6,719 nucleotides of DNA from Actinomycetales bacterium (GCA_017849335.1 JAFIHP010000343.1:1-6719), one strand, 5' to 3'; positions 1-6,013 are shown, counted from the stretch's first letter. Notes: generated from the letters alone by a model not told the origin. Numbers and translations: made by a program.

Positions 1-17
1 TACCGCTGACCCGGGTT

Positions 18-25
18 GCTAGCCT
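18..25 (+). promoter_or_regulatory. Possible extended -10 promoter element for the ligase gene
   Basis: TGCTAGCCT at 17-25 fits the extended -10 form TGnTAnnnT used by many actinobacterial promoters. It would start a transcript near base 32, leaving a leader of about 45 bases before the GTG at 76. A matching -35 would fall before the first base of the window, so it cannot be checked. No gene is seen in bases 1-75 on either strand. This is a motif match only and could be chance. Confidence 0.2.
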
Positions 26-65
26 CGCGCCACGTCGCGTCCGGTCGCGGAGCGCGCGCCGCCCC

Positions 66-73
66 GGGGAGGA
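66..73 (+). promoter_or_regulatory. Candidate ribosome binding site deciding the ligase start
   Basis: The purine run GGGGAGGA is the only good Shine-Dalgarno candidate near the 5' end of the ligase gene. It lies 2-5 bases before the GTG at 76, depending on which core is used, and more than 20 bases before the in-frame GTG at 94 and ATG at 100. It therefore favours GTG 76, although the spacing is on the short side. Confidence 0.4.
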
Positions 74-75
74 CC

Positions 76-1515
76 GTGCCCAGCACCGGCGCTGTGACCA
101 TGTGGCTGCGCCGGTCTGCCGCGGTCTGCGTGATGGCGGCGCTGACGATCGACGTCGTCGCCGGCCGGTGGGGCGGGTACGTCGCCACCCCGGTGCCGAA
201 CCTGTACCTGCCGGACCTGCTGTGGGTCCTCGGCTGCGCGCTGGGCGTCAGCCTCGCGGTGATGCGGGCGCTGCCGCGTCCGGTGCTCGTGACGTCGGGC
301 GTGGTCGCCGCCTACCTCGTCGTCCGGGCCGCCCTCGCCGTGGGCGGCCCTGGCGTCGAGCGCGCCCTCGTCCTGCGTGACCTGGCTCCGCTGGCCTTCG
401 TGGCGACGGTGCCGCTGGCCGCCGTGGCGCTGTCACGAGTGCCCACCCGGACGCTTCTGTGGATCCTGCGGATCGCCCCGTTCGTGACGGTGACGGGGTG
501 GCTGATGTCGGCGCTGGGGGCGATCCCCGAGAGCATCAGCACCGCCCTCGGCGGAGCGGCGCTCGCCGGCACGTGGTTCCCGGGTCGCACGGAGATCCTG
601 GGCGTCGCGCTCGCCATCGGCGTCGTCGCCTGGGGCCGGTTCCCGCAGCTGACCACGCCGTCGAATCGATGGGCCGCCTGGGCCGCGCGTGCTGTGCAGG
701 TGCTGTTCGTGCTGCTGTCCGTGGTCGCGCCGAGCCAGGGGGGCCAGGTCGCGGCCGGACTGGCGGTCGTATGGGCGGTGCTGCGCGAGTGGCGCCCCGT
801 GACGGGGCGCCGGGCGGTCGTCCTGGGCCTGGCGATCGTCGCCGTCCTCGGCTCGATCACGATCGCGCTGATGGGCACGGCGGTCCTCGTGACTCGGGAG
901 CAGCCGGTCCCCGTGCCCCTCTCGACGCCCGGCGCGGTCGCCCGCGCGGACGGCACTGTTCCGCGCTACGTCAGCCGGGACCGGCTGGTCTACCGGGTCG
1001 ACTACACGCCGCAGGGGATGGGCACCATCCTCGCGCGGATGTCGACCTACTCGGAGGTCCTGCACTCGTCGGCCGCCGACGGGACCTGGCTCACGGGCAG
1101 CGGGATCGGGCAGCCCGATCGCCTTCTCGCCGCCTGCGGCGTCACGCTCGCGGAGTTCGAGGACAATCGCAACGACAACAAGTGCTCCGTCGACTCCGGG
1201 CTCGGGGGCGTCCTCCGCGATCCCCACAACTGGGCGCTCAACCTCCTGCTCTACCAGGGAGTCGTGGGTGTCGCGATCGTCGCCGGGGCTCTACTCGCGT
1301 ACTGGTGGCGGCCACCGCCGGACCCCGCCTTCAGCCTCACGGCAATCCCGGCGGCCCTCTACCTCGTCATCGCCTCGTTCAGCGTCATCGCGTCGGCACC
1401 CTTCGGCATCCTCCCGATCGCGGGGTTCACCGCGTTCGCCATCTCGCGGCGACTGCGATCCGACGCGACCGATAGGGTGGCGGCCAGCGACACCACGTCG
1501 CGAGACAACCTTTAA
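76..1515 (+). CDS. O-antigen ligase/polymerase-like polytopic membrane protein
   Basis: A membrane protein of about 479 residues, probably joining or polymerising cell-surface glycans carried on a lipid at the outer face of the membrane. Numbering from GTG 76, I see about 9 hydrophobic spans up to residue 272, a large hydrophilic loop at about 273-385, then about 3 more spans to 457. This is the topology of the WaaL/Wzy superfamily. The big loop ends in RDPHNW (381-386) followed by LNLLLYQGVVGVA, matching the HN-x2-L-x(n)-G-x2-G signature of O-antigen ligases. His384 would be the functional histidine. A GTGSGIG-like stretch, TGSGIGQP (340-347), is also family-like. Cys354 and Cys370 in the loop could form a disulfide. 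The start is uncertain: TTG 16, GTG 76, GTG 94 and ATG 100 are all in frame; GTG 76 is chosen for its upstream GGGGAGGA. The charged C-terminal tail (458-479) is encoded by DNA that also carries the pyr promoter candidate and half of the PyrR-binding hairpin. The substrate, and ligase versus polymerase role, cannot be told from sequence. The family call is from motif and topology, not a search. Confidence 0.75.
   Translation: MPSTGAVTMWLRRSAAVCVMAALTIDVVAGRWGGYVATPVPNLYLPDLLWVLGCALGVSLAVMRALPRPVLVTSGVVAAYLVVRAALAVGGPGVERALVLRDLAPLAFVATVPLAAVALSRVPTRTLLWILRIAPFVTVTGWLMSALGAIPESISTALGGAALAGTWFPGRTEILGVALAIGVVAWGRFPQLTTPSNRWAAWAARAVQVLFVLLSVVAPSQGGQVAAGLAVVWAVLREWRPVTGRRAVVLGLAIVAVLGSITIALMGTAVLVTREQPVPVPLSTPGAVARADGTVPRYVSRDRLVYRVDYTPQGMGTILARMSTYSEVLHSSAADGTWLTGSGIGQPDRLLAACGVTLAEFEDNRNDNKCSVDSGLGGVLRDPHNWALNLLLYQGVVGVAIVAGALLAYWWRPPPDPAFSLTAIPAALYLVIASFSVIASAPFGILPIAGFTAFAISRRLRSDATDRVAASDTTSRDNL
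791..811. repeat. Perfect 9-bp inverted repeat with 3-base loop inside the ligase gene
   Basis: GGCGCCCCG, loop TGA, CGGGGCGCC. The stem is perfect and all G/C, so it would be very stable in RNA or single-stranded DNA. It encodes the cytoplasmic turn EWRPVTGRR between two membrane spans (about residues 238-246). No T-tract follows, so it is not an intrinsic terminator. It may be only a by-product of GC-rich codons. Confidence 0.5.
1449..1478 (+). promoter_or_regulatory. Candidate pyr operon promoter inside the ligase 3' end
   Basis: TAGGGT at 1473-1478 matches the actinobacterial -10 consensus TAnnnT. It sits in otherwise very GC-rich coding sequence. GCGACT at 1449-1454, 18 bases upstream, is a weak -35 (three of six to TTGACA). 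Transcription would begin near A1486 and give a leader of about 60 bases ending at the pyrR ATG, just long enough to carry the PyrR hairpin. The -10 forces an AGG arginine codon into the ligase frame. The operon needs a promoter somewhere upstream, and no intergenic gap exists to hold one. The start site itself is inference. Confidence 0.45.
1487..1501 (+). other. Small hairpin at the predicted 5' end of the pyr leader RNA
   Basis: GCGAC (1487-1491), loop ACCAC, GTCGC (1497-1501) gives a perfect 5-bp stem. If transcription starts near 1486, this stem would sit at the extreme 5' end of the mRNA, where such hairpins can slow decay, and 7 bases before the PyrR-binding hairpin. It lies within ligase codons. 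Stem complementarity is visible; any function is a guess. Confidence 0.3.
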
Positions 1516-1539
1516 GCCCGTCCGGCGAGGCGGGGAAGG
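1509..1539 (+). promoter_or_regulatory. PyrR-binding RNA hairpin (translational operator of the pyr operon)
   Basis: This element should bind PyrR plus UMP/UTP and shut off the operon. The lower stem pairs CCUU (1509-1512) with AAGG (1536-1539). An asymmetric bulge, UAAG (1513-1516) opposite G1535, separates it from an upper stem of CCCG (1517-1520) with CGGG (1531-1534), extendable by U1521-G1530 and C1522-G1529. The top carries GUCCGGCGAGGC (1520-1531), which fits the loop motif GUCCnGnGAGGC of Bacillus and mycobacterial PyrR sites. The flanking CCUUUAA and AAGG also fit. The 3' arm of the lower stem is the start of the pyrR ribosome binding site, and ATG follows 8 bases after the stem. No antiterminator or U-tract terminator follows, so repression should act on translation, as described for Mycobacterium smegmatis pyrR. 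The ligase stop codon TAA (1513-1515) forms most of the bulge. I saw no second copy in the window. Confidence 0.85.
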
Positions 1540-1542
1540 GGG
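1536..1542 (+). promoter_or_regulatory. pyrR ribosome binding site overlapping the hairpin
   Basis: AAGGGGG lies 5 bases before the ATG at 1548 and sets that start. Its first four bases are the 3' strand of the PyrR hairpin's lower stem, so folding of the hairpin, stabilised by PyrR, would block ribosome loading. Confidence 0.7.
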
Positions 1543-1547
1543 CCCGG

Positions 1548-2105
1548 ATGGATTCCGACGCGCCCGCACGCGCGCACGTCGTCCTCGACGACGCCGACAT
1601 CGGCCGTGCCGTTCGACGGATCGCCCACGAGATCGTGGAGAAGGCCCGCGGCGCGGACTCCCTGGTCCTGCTCGGCATCCCGACGCGCGGCGTCGCCCTC
1701 GCCGAGCGCATCGCCCGTGCCGTCGCCGACATCGAGGGCACCGACGTCCCGGTCGGCGCCCTGGACATCACGCTCTACCGCGACGATCTCCGGCTGCGCC
1801 CGGCCCGGGCGCTGGAGGAGACCACGATCCCGCCGGCCGGCATCGACGAGCGGACGGTCGTCCTGGTCGACGATGTCCTGTTCTCTGGTCGCAGTGTCCG
1901 GGCCGCGCTCGACGCGCTCAGCGACGTCGGACGTCCGGCCGCGGTGCGCCTGGCCGTCCTCGTCGACCGCGGGCATCGCGAGCTGCCGATCCGCGCCGAC
2001 TACGTCGGCAAGAACCTCCCGACCTCGCTCGCCGAGGACGTCCGCGTCGAGCTGACCGAGGTCGACGGCGTCGACCGGGTCAGCATCTGGGGCGAGCCAC
2101 GATGA
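1548..2105 (+). CDS. pyrR: PyrR, bifunctional pyr operon RNA-binding regulator / uracil phosphoribosyltransferase
   Basis: A 185-residue cytoplasmic protein of normal family length. PyrR senses UMP/UTP against PRPP and binds a hairpin in pyr mRNA; many members also convert uracil plus PRPP to UMP. The 13-residue PRPP-binding motif is intact at 104-116 (VVLVDDVLFSGRS), with the acidic pair Asp108-Asp109. LGIPTRG (42-48) is the upstream phosphoribosyltransferase loop. DITLYRDD (73-80) and DRGHRELPIRADYVGKN (140-156) are signatures that separate PyrR from other phosphoribosyltransferases. The ATG start follows AAGGGGG by 5 bases and lies directly after a predicted PyrR-binding hairpin, so the gene probably represses its own translation. 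It ends overlapping the pyrB ATG by 4 bases. As first gene of the operon, it can pass its repression to downstream genes by translational coupling. Identity is firm; the enzymatic activity is inferred from the intact motif. Confidence 0.96.
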   Translation: MDSDAPARAHVVLDDADIGRAVRRIAHEIVEKARGADSLVLLGIPTRGVALAERIARAVADIEGTDVPVGALDITLYRDDLRLRPARALEETTIPPAGIDERTVVLVDDVLFSGRSVRAALDALSDVGRPAAVRLAVLVDRGHRELPIRADYVGKNLPTSLAEDVRVELTEVDGVDRVSIWGEPR

Positions 2106-3043
2106 GGCACCTGCTGTCCGCGGCGGACCTCTCCCTCGACGACGCGCTGCTCGTGCTGGACACGGCCACCGAGCTCGCCACGGTCACCGACCGGTCGGTG
2201 AAGAAGCTGCCCACCCTGCGTGGCCGGACCGTGGTGAACCTGTTCTTCGAGGACTCGACGCGCACCCGGATCTCGTTCGAGGTGGCGGCGAAGAGGCTGT
2301 CCGCCGACGTCATCAACTTCGCGGCCAAGGGTTCTAGCGTGTCCAAGGGGGAGAGCCTCAAGGACACCGCGCTGACCTTGGAGGCGATGGGTGCCGATGC
2401 CGTCGTGGTGCGGCACCACGCCTCCGGTGCGCCCCACCGGCTCGCGACGGCCGGCTGGATCGGCGGGTCCGTGGTCAACGCCGGAGACGGGACGCACGAG
2501 CACCCGACGCAGGCGCTCCTCGACGCCTACACGCTGCGTCGGCACCTGCGCGGGGGCAGCGGCGACCTGGCCGGGCTTCGCGTCGCGATCGTCGGCGACA
2601 TCCTGCACAGCCGCGTCGCGCGGTCGAACGTCCTCCTCCTGCGGACGCTGGGTGCGGAGGTCACGCTCGTGGCGCCGCCGACCTTGATGCCGTTCGGCGT
2701 CGAGACCTGGCCGTGCGCGACCGGCTTCGACCTGGACGACGCCCTCGACGGGCTCGACGCCGTGATGATGCTGCGGGTCCAGGCCGAGCGCATGCACGCG
2801 GCCTACTTCCCGTCCACGGCGGAGTACTCCCGTCGCTACGGCATCGACGCCCGTCGGCTCGCCCTCATGCCCGAGCACGCGATCGTCCTGCATCCCGGGC
2901 CGATGAACCGGGGCATGGAGATCAGCGCGGACGTCGCGGACAGCGAGCGGGCCGTCATGGTCGAGCAGGTCGCCAACGGCGTCAGCGTCCGGATGGCGGT
3001 CCTGTACCTGTTGCTCGGCGGACAGAAGGAGGGTTCCCCGTGA
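2102..3043 (+). CDS. pyrB: Aspartate carbamoyltransferase catalytic chain
   Basis: Joins carbamoyl phosphate to L-aspartate to give N-carbamoyl-L-aspartate, the committed step of pyrimidine synthesis, in the cytoplasm. At 313 residues it has the length of a catalytic chain (about 310). The carbamoyl-phosphate site FFEDSTRTR is at 48-56, and the mobile SSVSKGES loop at 78-85 carries Lys82. RHH at 104-106 supplies an active-site arginine, and HPTQ at 134-137 supplies His134 and Gln137. Arg171 (HSRVARSN) and MLRVQAER (223-230, Arg225) match the aspartate-binding arginines. LHPGPMNRG at 263-271 closes the site. No pyrI regulatory chain follows, so the enzyme is probably not allosteric in the E. 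coli way. Its ATG overlaps the pyrR stop by 4 bases (ATGA), with only a weak GGGGCGAG ahead of it, so it may rely on ribosomes finishing pyrR. It overlaps pyrC by 4 bases at its end. Confidence 0.97.
   Translation: MRHLLSAADLSLDDALLVLDTATELATVTDRSVKKLPTLRGRTVVNLFFEDSTRTRISFEVAAKRLSADVINFAAKGSSVSKGESLKDTALTLEAMGADAVVVRHHASGAPHRLATAGWIGGSVVNAGDGTHEHPTQALLDAYTLRRHLRGGSGDLAGLRVAIVGDILHSRVARSNVLLLRTLGAEVTLVAPPTLMPFGVETWPCATGFDLDDALDGLDAVMMLRVQAERMHAAYFPSTAEYSRRYGIDARRLALMPEHAIVLHPGPMNRGMEISADVADSERAVMVEQVANGVSVRMAVLYLLLGGQKEGSP
3026..3032 (+). promoter_or_regulatory. Strong ribosome binding site of pyrC, supporting a GTG start
   Basis: AAGGAGG lies 7 bases before the GTG at 3040 and within the last pyrB codons. 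It is the best Shine-Dalgarno in the operon. It fixes GTG 3040 as the start of pyrC although the frame is open much further upstream. Confidence 0.75.
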
Positions 3044-4320
3044 GCCTGGTGCTGCGTGGAGTGCGTCCGTACGGCGAGGAGGCCGTCGACCTCGTGGTCG
3101 CTGACGGGCTCATCGTGGAGGTGGCCCCCGCGGGGACCGGTGACGGACGCGTGCTCGACGCCGACGGCCTCGTCGCGCTGCCGGGATTCGTCGACCTGCA
3201 CACGCACCTGCGCGAACCGGGCCGGGAGGACGCCGAGACGGTCCTCTCGGGGTCGCAGGCGGCGGCCCTGGGCGGGTTCACCAGCGTGCACGCCATGGCC
3301 AACACCGACCCGGTCGCCGACACCGCCGGCGTGGTCGAGCAGGTGTGGCGGCTGGGCCAGGCAGCCGGGCTGGTGGACGTGCGTCCGGTGGGTGCGGTCA
3401 CCGTCGGCCTCGGAGGCGAGCGGATGGCCGAGCTCGGAGCCATGGCGGACTGCGCCGCGGCCGTCCGCGTGTTCAGCGACGACGGCAAGTGCGTCCACGA
3501 CGCCGTGCTGATGCGGCGCGCCCTGGAGTACGTGAAGGCGTTCGACGGCGTCGTGGCGCAGCACGCGCAGGAGCCGCGCCTGACCGAGGGCGCGCAGATG
3601 AACGAGGGCGCACTGTCGGGCCGGCTCGGCCTGGCCGGCTGGCCGGCGGTCGCCGAGGAGGCGATCATCGCCCGCGACGTGCTGCTCGCCCAGCACGTCG
3701 GGTCTCGGCTGCAGGTGGGCCACGTCTCCACCGCGGGCTCGGTCGAGGTCATCCGGTGGGCCAAGGGCCGCGGGGTCGACGTGACGGCCGAGGTGACCCC
3801 GCACCACCTCCTGCTCACCGAGGACCTCGTCGCGTCCTACGACCCCGTCTACAAGGTCAACCCTCCGCTGCGCACGGCCGAGGACGTCGCCGCGCTGAGG
3901 GCGGCCCTCGCAGACGGGACCATCGACGCGATCGCCACGGACCACGCTCCGCACCCGCACGAGGACAAGGACTGCGAGTGGGGCGCCGCGGCCATGGGGA
4001 TGCTCGGCCTGCAGACCGCACTCGGTGTCGCGATCGAGACGATGGTCGAGCCGGGGTTGCTCAGCTGGCGCCAGCTGGCCGACCGGATGTCGGTCACCCC
4101 GGCGCGCATCGGGCGGGTGTCGACCCAGGGCCACGACCTGGTCGTCGGGGCCGTCGCCAACATCACCGTCATCGACCCGTCGGCACGGACCGTCGTCGAG
4201 CCGACGGCGCTGGCGTCCCGTAGCCGCAACACCCCGTACGCGGGCCGAACGCTTCCCGGCCGCGTCCTGCACACCCTGTACGCCGGCACCCCGACCGTCC
4301 TGGACGGAGCCCTCGCATGA
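3040..4320 (+). CDS. pyrC: Dihydroorotase (class I, zinc amidohydrolase)
   Basis: Cyclises N-carbamoyl-aspartate to dihydroorotate, the third step to UMP, in the cytoplasm. The 426 residues fit the longer dihydroorotase of Gram-positive bacteria, not the roughly 350-residue E. coli type. Metal ligands are visible in order: HxH at His54/His56 in PGFVDLHTHLREPG (48-61), an aspartate of FSDDG (145-149) in the place of the carboxylated lysine, His175 (AQHAQE), His228 (VGHVST) and the catalytic Asp301 (ATDHAPH). NTDP (88-91) and KVNPPLR (272-278) are substrate-side motifs. The C-terminal SRSRNTPYAGRTLPG (393-407) closes the composite beta domain shared with hydantoinases. The GTG start follows the strongest ribosome binding site of the operon and overlaps pyrB by 4 bases; the 3' end overlaps the next gene's ATG by 4. 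All key residues are present, so it is probably active, unlike the pseudo-dihydroorotases of some bacteria. Confidence 0.96.
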   Translation: MSLVLRGVRPYGEEAVDLVVADGLIVEVAPAGTGDGRVLDADGLVALPGFVDLHTHLREPGREDAETVLSGSQAAALGGFTSVHAMANTDPVADTAGVVEQVWRLGQAAGLVDVRPVGAVTVGLGGERMAELGAMADCAAAVRVFSDDGKCVHDAVLMRRALEYVKAFDGVVAQHAQEPRLTEGAQMNEGALSGRLGLAGWPAVAEEAIIARDVLLAQHVGSRLQVGHVSTAGSVEVIRWAKGRGVDVTAEVTPHHLLLTEDLVASYDPVYKVNPPLRTAEDVAALRAALADGTIDAIATDHAPHPHEDKDCEWGAAAMGMLGLQTALGVAIETMVEPGLLSWRQLADRMSVTPARIGRVSTQGHDLVVGAVANITVIDPSARTVVEPTALASRSRNTPYAGRTLPGRVLHTLYAGTPTVLDGALA

Positions 4321-4877
4321 TCACCGCGTCCCGGATCGTCCTCGCCGGCTACGCCGAGCAGGCCACGGTGTCGAACTGGCCGCTGCGCCTGCTGCTCGTG
4401 GCCGTCGTCGTCGCCGCCATCGCCCTGGCTTTGTGGGGCATGCGTCGCGGCTGGGTGCACCGCACGCAGCGTCAGGCCGATGTCCCGGCTCCGGCCGACG
4501 TCCCGCCGCCCACCGCGCTGCTGAGCGATCCGGTCCCGGGGCTGTTCGCCGGGACGGGCACCCACGGCGACTGGATGGACCGCATCGTCGTGCACGACCT
4601 GGGCGTCCGCAGCCGGGCGACCTTGTCCTACGGCCCGGACGGCATCTGGCTGGACCGGGTCGGCGCACGCAGCGTGTTCATCCCCGAGCATGCGGTGGTC
4701 GGCGTGCGGGCCGATCGCGGCGTCGCCGGCACGGTCCGCGACCGCGACGGCATGATCGTCGTGACCTGGCGGCTGGGCGATCGGGTGCTCGACACCGGGT
4801 TCCGGGCGGATGCGAGCGCCGACCACCGGGCTTGCTTGGATGGGCTCATGTCGACCTACGCCGCGGAGGCATCCTGA
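4317..4877 (+). CDS. One-pass membrane protein with PH-like domain, conserved in actinobacterial pyr operons; function unknown
   Basis: A 186-residue protein of unknown function. One strong membrane span lies at about 21-42, followed at once by MRRGWVHRTQRQ (42-53), whose positive charge predicts that the rest faces the cytoplasm. A proline-rich linker (57-74) leads to a globular C-terminal domain (about 75-183) rich in predicted beta strands, with GLFAGTGTHGDWMDRI (75-90), GIWLDR (109-114) and MIVVTWRLGDRVLDTGFRA (146-164). It corresponds by position and general form to M. tuberculosis Rv1382, annotated as an export or membrane protein, and to proteins labelled PH-like. It is tied into the operon: its ATG overlaps the pyrC stop by 4 bases, with GGAG 7 bases upstream, and its stop shares one base with the carA start. 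I infer a link to pyrimidine synthesis, for example tethering enzymes at the membrane, but the sequence does not show it. The gene is certain; PH-like is from recall of the family. Confidence 0.85.
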   Translation: MITASRIVLAGYAEQATVSNWPLRLLLVAVVVAAIALALWGMRRGWVHRTQRQADVPAPADVPPPTALLSDPVPGLFAGTGTHGDWMDRIVVHDLGVRSRATLSYGPDGIWLDRVGARSVFIPEHAVVGVRADRGVAGTVRDRDGMIVVTWRLGDRVLDTGFRADASADHRACLDGLMSTYAAEAS

Positions 4878-6013
4878 TGGGCCGGGGCGCAGCGGTTCTG
4901 GTCCTCGAGGACGGCCGCACGATGCACGGCGACGCGTACGGCGCCGTCGGGACCACCTTCGGCGAGGCCGTCTTCACGACGGGCATGAGCGGCTACCAGG
5001 AGACGCTCACGGACCCGTCGTACCACCGCCAGATCGTCACGATGACCACCCCGCACGTGGGCAACACGGGCGTGAACGACGAGGACCCGGAGTCGGGGCG
5101 GATCTGGGTCGCTGGCTACGTCGTGCGCGACCCGTCGCGCGTCGCCTCGAACTGGCGGTCCACCGGCACCCTCGAGGACGAGCTCGTGCGGCAGGGGATC
5201 GTCGGGATCAGCGGCATCGACACCCGCGCGCTGACGCGCCACCTGCGCGAACGCGGCGCGATGCGCGCGGGCGTGTTCAGCGGAGACGACGCGGAGCGGA
5301 CGCCGGCCGAGCTGCTCGAGCAGGTCCTGGCGAGCCCGGAGATGACCGGCGCCGACCTGACCGCCGACGTGTCGACGTCCCAGCCGTACGTCATCCCCGC
5401 GATCGGCGAGCGGCGGTTCACCGTGGCCGCCGTCGACCTCGGGATCAAGGCGATGACGCCCTACCGGATGGCCGAGCGGGGGATCGAGGTCCACGTCGTC
5501 CCGGCCGCGTCGACCGCCGACGAGATCCGCGCGCGCGGCGTCGACGGCGTGTTCTTCTCCAACGGCCCCGGCGACCCCGCGACGGCGGACCACGCGGTCG
5601 CCCTCATGAGCGCCTTCCTGACCGACCGCACCCCGGTGTTCGGCATCTGCTTCGGCAACCAGGTACTCGGCCGCGCCCTCGGCCTGGGCACCTACAAGCT
5701 GCGCTACGGGCATCGCGGCATCAACCAGCCCGTGCAGGACCTGGCGACCGGTCGCGTCGAGGTGACCGCGCACAACCACGGCTTCGCGGTAGACGCGCCG
5801 CGGGGTGCGGACTTCGACACCCCGTTCGGCCGGGCCGGCGTGAGCCACGTGTGCCTGAACGACGACGTCGTCGAGGGGCTTCGATGCCGGGACGTGCCGG
5901 CCTTCAGCGTCCAGTACCACCCGGAGGCGGCCGCCGGCCCGCACGACGCCCGCTACCTGTTCGACGAGTTCGTCGAGCTCATGCAGTCTCACCGCGAAGG
6001 ACGGTCCGCCTGA
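4877..6013 (+). CDS. carA: Carbamoyl-phosphate synthase small (glutaminase) subunit
   Basis: Releases ammonia from glutamine and channels it to CarB for carbamoyl phosphate, used for both pyrimidines and arginine. The 378 residues are a normal length. The N-terminal CPSase domain (about 4-135) has EAVFTTGMSGYQETLTDPSY (30-49) and GIDTRALTRHLR (113-124). The C-terminal class I amidotransferase domain (about 181-370) has SNGPGDP (228-234) and the nucleophile Cys258 in GICFGNQ, with His348 and Glu350 in YHPE completing the triad. NHGF (300-303) matches the glutamine-contact strand. Two positions differ from E. coli (GICLGHQ there, and GHHG where this has GHRG at 278-281); from memory this is normal in actinobacteria. 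GGAGG (4865-4869) lies 7 bases before the ATG. The start shares one base with the upstream stop (TGATG), and the end does the same with carB, so the two subunits should be made in step. Confidence 0.97.
   Translation: MGRGAAVLVLEDGRTMHGDAYGAVGTTFGEAVFTTGMSGYQETLTDPSYHRQIVTMTTPHVGNTGVNDEDPESGRIWVAGYVVRDPSRVASNWRSTGTLEDELVRQGIVGISGIDTRALTRHLRERGAMRAGVFSGDDAERTPAELLEQVLASPEMTGADLTADVSTSQPYVIPAIGERRFTVAAVDLGIKAMTPYRMAERGIEVHVVPAASTADEIRARGVDGVFFSNGPGDPATADHAVALMSAFLTDRTPVFGICFGNQVLGRALGLGTYKLRYGHRGINQPVQDLATGRVEVTAHNHGFAVDAPRGADFDTPFGRAGVSHVCLNDDVVEGLRCRDVPAFSVQYHPEAAAGPHDARYLFDEFVELMQSHREGRSA

Noticed and set aside
433..1227. 264-codon minus-strand open frame opposite the ligase gene
   Set aside because: Charged, repetitive composition with no motif, while the plus-strand frame shows clear membrane spans and the HN signature.
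1516..1547. Bacillus-style terminator/antiterminator attenuator before pyrR
   Set aside because: No U-tract and no second hairpin follow; the PyrR hairpin runs straight into the ribosome binding site and ATG.
1268..2101. pyrB frame open far upstream through pyrR, suggesting an extended or fused PyrB
   Set aside because: The upstream part is arginine/serine/proline-rich with no domain. PyrB family homology begins at ATG 2102, and pyrR occupies the same DNA in another frame with intact motifs.
2404..2420. Inverted repeat CGTGGTG / CACCACG in pyrB
   Set aside because: It falls on codons for the conserved active-site Arg104-His105-His106 region, so protein constraint explains it.
2713..3039. 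pyrC frame open upstream into pyrB
   Set aside because: The GTG at 3040 has a strong ribosome binding site and is followed at once by the dihydroorotase N-terminus; the upstream translation is low-complexity.
2836..4272. Long open reading frame of 478 codons on the minus strand opposite pyrC
   Set aside because: It lies antisense to an intact, motif-complete dihydroorotase, has arginine/histidine-rich low-complexity composition and no recognisable domain; it is a GC-rich codon shadow.
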